Shown here in pieces: positions 1 to 4,600 of a stretch of 10,099 nt of DNA. A model generated the notes under the pieces. It did not search any database. It was given only the letters and a program-made list of their open reading frames with translations, and was not told where the DNA came from. The stretch covers positions 1 to 10,099 of the forward strand of contig PATG01000137.1 of the NCBI GenBank assembly GCA_002713555.1, written 5' to 3'. The position numbers and the translations under genes were made by a program. The DNA comes from Planctomycetaceae bacterium (lineage in GTDB: Bacteria > Planctomycetota > Planctomycetia > Pirellulales > Lacipirellulaceae). Position 1 is the stretch's first letter; every line of letters starts with the position of its first letter.

Positions 1-397
1 AAACATAGTCTTCATACCCAGCACCGTTGTTGAAAACGACCAGCGATCCGGTAGGTCGGCCCATACCATCGGCAGACCCTGGCAATGCCCCGGGGCCAGT
101 TGGATTGTTGGGATCCCGTTGGGTAAAGATCGCATTGTTTCCTGTAAATCCCAGGTCAAACAAGGCAATCATCTTGTTGTCGCTTTGGACATCCAAAAAA
201 CCACTCGTGGAGGCGCCAAGTCCTAAACCCGTCTGAAACGCTATCTTGGTTCCGCTGGAAAGGTCCTTGTCGAACACAGAAAGCTCGCCATTGCCGACAG
301 AATGGAACACGGCCACGTCGTCCAGATCAAATGCGCCAGCATTCGGTACTGCTAGCCCCACGACTAGAGCAAGGATTAACAAAAAGCGACTTTTCAT
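1..397 (-). CDS. Exported protein of unknown function, 5' part only (runs off left edge)
   Basis: Reading the minus strand from ATG at 397 gives 132 codons with no stop before the window edge, so only the N-terminus is visible. It starts MKSRFLLILALVVGLAVPNAGA, a textbook signal peptide (basic start, hydrophobic core, AGA cleavage site near residue 22). The mature part begins FDLDDVAVFH and has short stretches such as NGELSVFDKD and NNAIFTQRD. These resemble the NG-x-V-x-V-R-x-x-D repeat unit of the PEP-CTERM protein at 662-1750, so it may belong to the same surface-protein type; that is inference. AAGGA at 405-409, seven bases upstream of the ATG, supports the start. A terminator-like hairpin lies further upstream in the leader (422-451). 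Any sorting signal at the C-terminus is outside the window. The specific function is unknown. Confidence 0.85.
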   Translation of the reverse strand, partial: MKSRFLLILALVVGLAVPNAGAFDLDDVAVFHSVGNGELSVFDKDLSSGTKIAFQTGLGLGASTSGFLDVQSDNKMIALFDLGFTGNNAIFTQRDPNNPTGPGALPGSADGMGRPTGSLVVFNNGAGYEDYV

Positions 398-421
398 GAT
401 AGGTTCCTTAAAATATACAAT

Positions 422-451
422 AAAAAAATTGGGGGGAAGTATTTTACTTCC
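422..451 (-). promoter_or_regulatory. Terminator-like hairpin with T-tract in the leader of the gene at 1-397
   Basis: On the minus strand, GGAAGTA (revcomp of 445-451), loop AAA and TACTTCC (revcomp of 435-441) form a perfect 7-bp stem. It is followed by CCCCAA and seven T (422-428). This is the form of an intrinsic terminator, yet it ends only about a dozen bases before the Shine-Dalgarno at 405-409. The only -10-like string downstream of it (TATATT, 412-417) would start transcription inside the Shine-Dalgarno. The mRNA therefore probably contains the hairpin, which suggests attenuation or a 5' stability element. Function is inferred. Confidence 0.5.
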
Positions 452-502
452 AAGCCTAACCATTCCCTTTCTGCCTATATTGCCAACAGATCGGAACCGC
501 AG

Positions 503-535
503 AGGCTAATTCTGAGTTGTTTACAATTAGCGCCT
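503..535. repeat. Imperfect inverted repeat in the intergenic region
   Basis: AGGCTAATT at 503-511 is mirrored by AATTAGCGCCT at 525-535, with a two-base bulge and 13 bases between the arms. It sits upstream of the gene at 1-397 and downstream of the terminator at 568-600. It could be an operator or part of the leader RNA. The rest of 398-567 is AT-rich with no ORF that I believe. Confidence 0.35.
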
Positions 536-567
536 ACGGCTCAGATCTATCCTATAATAACATAAAT

Positions 568-600
568 CCGGCGCACCGGCTCAAGGAGCCAGTACGCCGG
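568..600 (-). terminator. Strong hairpin terminator for the PEP-CTERM gene
   Basis: Arms 568-582 and 586-600 form a 15-bp stem with a three-base loop. Read as minus-strand RNA every position pairs, two of them as U-G wobbles. Read as plus-strand RNA those two positions become C-A mismatches. The structure therefore seems maintained for minus-strand transcripts, that is for the gene ending at 662. The sequence after it on the minus strand (ATTTATGTTATTATAGG) is T-rich but not a clean run. On the plus side six T (608-613) also follow, so some bidirectional action is possible. Confidence 0.7.
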
Positions 601-634
601 TTGTCAGTTTTTTAGTTAACTCTTATCGCTCATT

Positions 635-662
635 AGAGCTCCTTCGATAGAGCTCCTTCGAT
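635..662. repeat. Perfect 14-bp tandem duplication at the 3' end of the PEP-CTERM gene
   Basis: AGAGCTCCTTCGAT occurs twice back to back (635-648 and 649-662). The second copy runs into the stop codon (TAA, revcomp of 662-664). It looks like a recent slippage duplication of the 3' untranslated region. No function is evident. Confidence 0.85.
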
Positions 663-1750
663 TACGAGCGACGACGCATGCCAACCAGGCTGATCGATGC
701 GAACAGCGCCAGGATCCCCGTCGTTGGTTCGGGAATCTGGTTGGTTACATCGATCGACGCAATGGGGGAGTTGCTAACATTACGGGTTGCAACCACACTC
801 AAGCTGCTGTAATCGTCGAGAGACCGCACCCAGATATCTCCACTTGTGGTGCCATACACCAAGTTATTGGTGACAGGATTATGGGCCATCGAGGTGATAT
901 TGAATCCGCCACCACCTCCTAACGAGATGAAGGGGGCGTCGCCGGTGTAGATGTTAAAATCACCGTTGCTAAACGCAACCGCCATGTTGCCATCAGGCAG
1001 ACCAAGCACGTCAGTGACTCCAATGCCCGCACCGCGAAGGTTGCCGTTCATGTGGCAACACGTGCCATCGGGAGGACGGACTGAAACGCGTCCGTTATCA
1101 TCGTGGCCGATAATCACGTTGCCGTTAGGCAGACTGGAGAGCGTTTCGGCGCGTTCACCCGGACCGAAACCGTTGTCGAAGAAATCCTGCTGTCCAATCC
1201 AATTGCCGCCGGGTAAAGCACCACGGATTCGCGTGCGAGGACTACCTGGATCCTCATAAAGGAAAACGACCGCGCCGTTCGGCATCTCGGTCGATGCTAT
1301 GTTGCCATCACCGAACAGTGCCGGGCCGTGAACAATTCCAGTGAGAGAGGCGTTACGTGTCTGGGCTGACGCTCCTCCAAGGCTCCACACAACGTTGTCG
1401 TTTGACAGGACGGTCAGGTCCAACCCTGGAGAACCTGTGCCATCGTTTCCTTTGACAACAACTCCATTTAAGTCTTGAATGCCGAACTGGTTCGTACCAT
1501 CGGTGAGAAAGGTGAACTCGGTCCCGTTGCTGTCCCAGCCAATGGCGTTAGTATTGCCACCGAATCCAGTGGTCTTAAAGTTATTCGTCAAAACTCCATT
1601 CGACTGAACGTCGACACCAACCCCACCGTTGTCATCACCTTGGCTTAATCCAAATGCGATGACATCCCTCTGCGCGACTGCCGGGGCAGTAGCCCAGGCG
1701 AATGCGCAAACAGTGCAGATCAGCATGAAAAGACACTTGTTGATCTTCAT
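662..1750 (-). CDS. Secreted PEP-CTERM repeat protein, probable propeller-like surface protein
   Basis: This is a 362-residue exported protein. Residues 1-26 are a signal peptide (MKINKCLFML..., cleavage likely after AVA at 24-26). The C-terminus is a PEP-CTERM sorting signal: P340-E341-P342, a hydrophobic segment about 345-358, then RRRS. In known systems exosortase recognises this signal and the protein becomes surface-associated; no exosortase gene is in the window. The body (about 150-335) has repeats of about 43 residues with an NG-x-[VI]-V...G-x-[VI]-x-V-R-x-x-D core, for example at 208-228, 253-271 and 294-312, which suggests beta-propeller blades. The same units form the tail of the protein at 4601-7711. 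An upstream in-frame ATG at 1852 was rejected because it would bury the signal peptide. GGGAGA at 1757-1762, six bases before the ATG at 1750, supports the chosen start. Binding partner is unknown. Confidence 0.9.
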   Translation of the reverse strand: MKINKCLFMLICTVCAFAWATAPAVAQRDVIAFGLSQGDDNGGVGVDVQSNGVLTNNFKTTGFGGNTNAIGWDSNGTEFTFLTDGTNQFGIQDLNGVVVKGNDGTGSPGLDLTVLSNDNVVWSLGGASAQTRNASLTGIVHGPALFGDGNIASTEMPNGAVVFLYEDPGSPRTRIRGALPGGNWIGQQDFFDNGFGPGERAETLSSLPNGNVIIGHDDNGRVSVRPPDGTCCHMNGNLRGAGIGVTDVLGLPDGNMAVAFSNGDFNIYTGDAPFISLGGGGGFNITSMAHNPVTNNLVYGTTSGDIWVRSLDDYSSLSVVATRNVSNSPIASIDVTNQIPEPTTGILALFASISLVGMRRRS

Positions 1751-1763
1751 TAGACATCTCCCG

Positions 1764-1801
1764 AAAAAAAGTAAAAAAGTCGACCCGCGAAGCCACGGGT
1801 C
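1764..1801 (-). promoter_or_regulatory. Terminator-like hairpin with double T-tract in the leader of the PEP-CTERM gene
   Basis: On the minus strand GACCCGTG, loop GCTT and CGCGGGTC (1782-1801) form an 8-bp stem including one U-G pair. GACTTTTTTACTTTTTTT follows (1764-1781). The last T is two bases from the Shine-Dalgarno GGGAGA (1757-1762). There is no room for a promoter between the hairpin and the ribosome binding site, so transcripts of the gene should cross it. It may be an attenuator, or the terminator of a short upstream RNA with read-through. The role is inferred from form and position. Confidence 0.6.
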
Positions 1802-1828
1802 CCAAAACATCATCAATGAGCTGCCCCA

Positions 1829-1847
1829 GTCAATTAAATTAATTGAC
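1829..1847. promoter_or_regulatory. Perfect 9+1+9 palindrome, candidate operator
   Basis: GTCAATTAA, A, TTAATTGAC is a perfect inverted repeat about 80 bases upstream of the PEP-CTERM start codon and just upstream of the leader hairpin. An AT-rich core with GTC/GAC ends is compatible with a dimeric regulator site. On the minus strand TTGACT at its end also resembles a -35 box, but no good -10 follows at the right distance. A related TCATTTAATTGA occurs around 1994-2005. Confidence 0.4.
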
Positions 1848-1871
1848 CCCAATCACCCGATTGATTCTTCC

Positions 1872-1905
1872 ACTGACTGGTACTAATTCTACTGCCTGGT
1901 ACTAA
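1872..1905. repeat. Direct repeat of 15 bp (14 of 15 identical), 19-bp period
   Basis: ACTGACTGGTACTAA (1872-1886) and ACTGCCTGGTACTAA (1891-1905) are separated by four bases. On the minus strand the unit begins TTAGTACCAG. The spacing of about two helical turns fits either a tandem protein-binding site or a fragment of a dispersed intergenic repeat family. Genome-wide copy number cannot be seen here. Confidence 0.6.
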
Positions 1906-1951
1906 ATAGGCTCCTCCCAAGTTCTTAATGAGAAGACATCTGGTCCCATCC

Positions 1952-1967
1952 CGAGGTGTGCACCTCG
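1952..1967. repeat. Short perfect palindrome (7+2+7)
   Basis: CGAGGTG, TG, CACCTCG is a perfect inverted repeat with a two-base centre. It is too tight for a stable RNA hairpin without opening the inner pairs, so a DNA-binding site or part of an intergenic repeat is more likely. No T-tract follows on either strand. Confidence 0.4.
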
Positions 1968-2065
1968 CTAAGAAAAGACTTTTCAGGACCGTCATTTAAT
2001 TGATTTTTGACCGAAACAAACCTCCTGTCAATAAACTTTACCAAAAACACCCTACCGACAAATCT

Positions 2066-2076
2066 CCCCCCCCCCC
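2066..2076. repeat. Run of 11 C
   Basis: An uninterrupted homopolymer C tract lies in the intergenic region. Such tracts vary by slippage in cells and are prone to sequencing length error. It lies outside any gene, so no frame effect is expected. Confidence 0.9.
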
Positions 2077-2291
2077 TAAGAGTCATGACCCAGGCAGGCC
2101 AGTACGCGAATTGCTTGCCGTAAAACTCTATTCAGTATGGGCTTGCGACAAACACAGGTCGAGAAGTTTAGGAACCTGCCAAGTGAGATCGACCCTGCCG
2201 GTTTTGAATGTCGCACCCACATTTTACACGCAGGATGTTTAGACTTGACGGTTCATTGCTGGGGATTTTATGCAATCTTTATCTGTTTTTG

Positions 2292-2337
2292 CTAGCCTCG
2301 TTGGGGAGGTTTAGCTCGCATGAAATATCCGGGCTAG
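2292..2337. repeat. Imperfect inverted repeat
   Basis: CTAGCCTCG (2292-2300) faces CGGGCTAG (2330-2337), pairing 8 bases with one unpaired T. The loop is 29 bases. It lies next to the long inverted repeat at 2355-2450 and could be part of the same intergenic element. Confidence 0.3.
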
Positions 2338-2354
2338 TGTGCCTAAAGAAGGAT

Positions 2355-2450
2355 AAGAGAGAGGAGAGAATGGCTGGAATTAGTAGGCCACGGGTAGCAG
2401 ACATAGGCACGGAATTTTATTGTCCTGTGCTCTCTTCTCTCCTCACTCTT
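2355..2450 (-). repeat. Long inverted repeat of purine/pyrimidine tracts, possible structured RNA or terminator of the propeller gene
   Basis: Arms 2355-2370 (AAGAGAGAGGAGAGAA) and 2435-2450 pair over 16 bases with one mismatch. The interval holds a smaller hairpin: GCACGG (2407-2412) faces CCTGTGC (2424-2430) with one bulged T. On the minus strand the element begins about 50 bases after the stop codon of the gene at 2502-4022, and pyrimidine-rich ATCCTTCTTTAGG follows. It may protect the 3' end of, or terminate, that transcript, or be a free-standing small RNA. The function is inferred. Confidence 0.4.
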
Positions 2451-2501
2451 CTCTCTTCTGATACCTCGCGGGTGGCACTTCCCTGAATGAGTAGCGCCCA
2501 T

Positions 2502-4022
2502 CTATTTCTCAACAAACTGAAACGCATACAGCTTGGCGGAGCGCATCTCGACATGAAGTTGCACTGGCCTGCCCGCTAGTGCCGAAAGATCGGCATTGCC
2601 TTTCCACGACACTCGATGACGCACATCATTGGTCATAATCGTATCACAATCCTGGAGCGTAAACCCTGGAATCGCCTGGCCAGATTCGTCACGCAGTTCG
2701 ACTTGGGCGCTGCCGGCAGACGAGGTATTGATATTCAGTTCCAGAAAGTTTCCTGAGAACTTAAGGGTCGGCGTGGTAATCCAGCCACCCTCGTAGCTGG
2801 CATCGGCCGAATAGAAACCGTCCAACCGCTGCTCGGCCGCTCCCATCCAGCCCCAACGGCGACGGCCCTGGGCGGATTCGATATCCAGAGATTCGTCACG
2901 CGTACCGCCGTGGCCAAAGTCGACTGCGTTGTAGTATTGCAGGATCTTGTCTCCCTGCCGCACCATGCCCACGCCCATCATGTTGAACATGGCGTCCCAT
3001 TCTCCCTTGGTTCCCAGCGGTATGTAGGGCCCGCGGTCAGGTCGCAACCAGCGCACGCCATCGCGACTGGCCGCCGCCGAGATATCGAGCAGGCCATCGT
3101 TGCCATACTCGGCGGGATAATGATGGTAGGCGGCCGGAAACATGAAATAGGCATCCGCGGCCCAAGGATACAAGCTGCAGGCGTTGGTGTAGAAATCGAC
3201 GTCCGGCGGATCATCCGCATCGGGTCGAAAGATGATCTGCGGGTCTGACTTGCTCCAGTCATCAAGATCGTCCACTTCGCAGCGCATGACCATCCGCCAC
3301 TCATTGGCATCAATGCCCATCAATTCGCGCACCGCCCGCAGGTAGGCTACGTATTTGCCCCGGCGCTGGTCGTAGAACATGTTCTGCTGACTGTCCGGGC
3401 ACCAGGGGACGACCGGTTTCTCGGAAACATTAAAATGAATCCCATCGGCCGATGATGAGATTCTCAGACCACCCTCGTGAGCACCCACCGTGTGCAGCAA
3501 TTTGTAGCGGCGCTCGGGCACGTCCTTCGGGTCGATAAACACAGTGCCGTCGACGATACTGCGGGCCAGGATATTGTTGTCCTTGGAGCCGTTGTACTCG
3601 ACGATTCCCAGATTGGGCTTCCGCCAGTGGATGCCGTCGTCCGACTCGGCATAGCAGAGAAAAGCGTAGTCCCGCCAGGTGACCTCGACCTCGTCGTAGT
3701 TCCACTGATCCTCGGAAAAACAGGAGTAATACATGCGACAGAGGTCGCCTTCCTGCAAGACGGTGAAATACGAGGTAAAGCGAAAATCCTCCCAGCGCTT
3801 GTCCGGTTTGAGCACAGGGCCCAGTTTCTTGGGCTGGTTCATTACGATTTTCACGTTTTCTGATTCGGCCATGAATCGTTCGTCAAACAGCAGTTGTTTG
3901 GCAGAACCCACTTCCAGCGGCTGAGCCGGTTCGCCGGCAATACCCAGTGGGTCAGCAATACCCAGAGGCAAGATGACCATGACGCCGATCGTTAGACAGG
4001 AAAGCATTGTGCGGGAAAACAT
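2502..4022 (-). CDS. Secreted five-bladed-propeller, glycosidase-like protein (506 aa)
   Basis: An exported protein with a glycoside-hydrolase-like beta-propeller of the general GH32/GH43 type. The signal peptide is residues 1 to about 30 (MFSRTMLSCLTIGVMVIL...). The propeller spans about 36-400, with repeated strand motifs DDGIHW (128-133), SADGIHF (191-197) and SRDGVRW (319-325), and a FIDPKDVPERRYK segment (162-174) typical of this family. A C-terminal beta-sandwich (about 400-506) ends YAFQFVEK. The family is frequent in Planctomycetes; I know of no proven substrate. Classical GH32 catalytic motifs (WMNDPNG, EC) are not visible, so activity is uncertain. The product is clearly paralogous to residues 365-884 of the protein at 4601-7711. 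A TTG start at 4064 and an ATG at 4052 lie upstream in frame, but only the ATG at 4022 has a Shine-Dalgarno. Stop is TAG. It is transcribed divergently from the rhamnose mutarotase gene. Confidence 0.85.
   Translation of the reverse strand: MFSRTMLSCLTIGVMVILPLGIADPLGIAGEPAQPLEVGSAKQLLFDERFMAESENVKIVMNQPKKLGPVLKPDKRWEDFRFTSYFTVLQEGDLCRMYYSCFSEDQWNYDEVEVTWRDYAFLCYAESDDGIHWRKPNLGIVEYNGSKDNNILARSIVDGTVFIDPKDVPERRYKLLHTVGAHEGGLRISSSADGIHFNVSEKPVVPWCPDSQQNMFYDQRRGKYVAYLRAVRELMGIDANEWRMVMRCEVDDLDDWSKSDPQIIFRPDADDPPDVDFYTNACSLYPWAADAYFMFPAAYHHYPAEYGNDGLLDISAAASRDGVRWLRPDRGPYIPLGTKGEWDAMFNMMGVGMVRQGDKILQYYNAVDFGHGGTRDESLDIESAQGRRRWGWMGAAEQRLDGFYSADASYEGGWITTPTLKFSGNFLELNINTSSAGSAQVELRDESGQAIPGFTLQDCDTIMTNDVRHRVSWKGNADLSALAGRPVQLHVEMRSAKLYAFQFVEK
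3937..3965. repeat. Short in-frame duplication inside the signal peptide region
   Basis: GCAATACCCAG occurs at 3937-3947 and 3955-3965, with an 18-base period. In the protein it gives PLGIAD followed by PLGIAG (residues 19-30). It lies at the end of the hydrophobic core and is probably neutral. Confidence 0.7.
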
Positions 4023-4186
4023 AGAAAACCTCACTAACGATTTACGGGACATTCGTGGCCACAAAAGATAAAAGTGTTATCATGCTGGCTAAGGTACGTC
4101 GCTGAAATTCGCACATGGTTCATGCAAGGACTTTGGAGCGGCAGCAAGCTCAATCATCATGGTCTTTCAAGCGGAGGTAATCAACC
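4023..4186. promoter_or_regulatory. Divergent intergenic region with both ribosome binding sites
   Basis: This region separates the minus-strand propeller gene from the plus-strand rhamnose mutarotase gene and must hold both promoters unless they are read through. GTGAGG (revcomp of 4029-4034), six bases from the ATG at 4022, decides that start. GGAGGT at 4173-4178, eight bases before the ATG at 4187, is a strong site. I find no clear -10/-35 pair or palindromic operator; the nearest is the AT-rich stretch 4061-4082. Confidence 0.55.
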
Positions 4187-4501
4187 ATGGCTAGATTCGG
4201 ATTTAAGATGCAGTTACGAAGTGAAGATGTTATCGAAGAGTACGAACGACTTCATCGAGCCGTCGATGCAGACGTTCTGGAGGCTCACACACGTAGCGGG
4301 ATCAGCAACTACTCCATCTTTCGCAGTGGACTCGACCTTTTTGCCCGTCTGGAAGCTGACGATCCGCACGCATCGATTGCCAAGCTCAAAAGCGAGCCCG
4401 TCATGGAAGGATGGTTCGCCAAAACCAACCCGCTGATGGCCGTCGACGAGAACAACACGCCGAAAATGACCGAGATCCCCGAAATATTCTATATGGCTTG
4501 A
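4187..4501 (+). CDS. rhaM: L-rhamnose mutarotase
   Basis: A cytoplasmic enzyme that interconverts the alpha and beta anomers of L-rhamnose, feeding rhamnose isomerase. At 104 residues it has exactly the usual family length, with no signal peptide. It aligns end to end with E. coli RhaM from memory: FKMQ (6-9), EEYERLH (17-23) with Y19 and the proposed catalytic H23, NYSIF (41-45), GWF (75-77) with the active-site Trp, NP (81-82), and the end EIPEIFYMA, matching the family's E-[IL]-x-E-[VI]-FY-[LM]. A strong GGAGGT precedes the start. It is the first plus-strand gene of a probable operon; 99 bases separate it from the next gene. No other rhamnose catabolic gene is in the window. Related mutarotases acting on fucose (FucU) belong to a different family, so the sugar assignment is fairly safe. 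Confidence 0.92.
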   Translation: MARFGFKMQLRSEDVIEEYERLHRAVDADVLEAHTRSGISNYSIFRSGLDLFARLEADDPHASIAKLKSEPVMEGWFAKTNPLMAVDENNTPKMTEIPEIFYMA

Positions 4502-4600
4502 AAAAATAGCCAAGTTGTGTTTCGAAAGTTTTGCTAAAGGCCTATGTCCCAAGAATTTCCAGAATAGTTTGTTTGAGTCATACCACAGAGGACCACCCCT

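Larger units (their letters stand above)
1802..2501. other. About 700 bases without a convincing gene, rich in palindromes and repeats
   Basis: No reading frame here has a Shine-Dalgarno or protein-like composition. The stretch separates the stop of the propeller gene (2502) from the leader of the PEP-CTERM gene and should hold the promoter of the latter. It contains a 19-bp perfect palindrome (1829-1847), a near-perfect direct repeat (1872-1905), a second palindrome (1952-1967), a run of 11 C (2066-2076), an imperfect hairpin (2292-2337) and a long purine/pyrimidine inverted repeat (2355-2450). I see no transposase, tRNA or recognisable RNA family. Confidence 0.7.

Noticed and set aside
27..509. 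Plus-strand frames of 69 and 87 codons at the left end
   Set aside because: They lie opposite the signal-peptide-bearing minus-strand gene and its leader hairpin, without start signals.
1751..1852. Upstream in-frame extension of the PEP-CTERM protein by 34 residues (ATG at 1852)
   Set aside because: It would place the signal peptide in the middle of the chain and translate through the leader hairpin. The ATG at 1750 has a good Shine-Dalgarno.
2000..2486. Two plus-strand reading frames of 80 and 92 codons in the intergenic region
   Set aside because: No ribosome binding site, composition driven by C-runs and CT tracts, and one crosses the inverted repeat. No protein family is suggested.
1802..2501. 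CRISPR array, tRNA or insertion sequence in the repeat-rich gap
   Set aside because: Repeats are few, unevenly spaced and different from each other. No cloverleaf, transposase or matched terminal repeats with target duplications are visible.
4023..4064. Longer start (TTG at 4064 or ATG at 4052) for the 506-residue propeller protein
   Set aside because: Neither has a ribosome binding site. GTGAGG sits six bases before the ATG at 4022, and the signal peptide is complete from there.
4074..4436. Plus-strand open frame of 120 codons overlapping the rhamnose mutarotase
   Set aside because: It is out of frame with the full-length, motif-complete mutarotase and has no Shine-Dalgarno.
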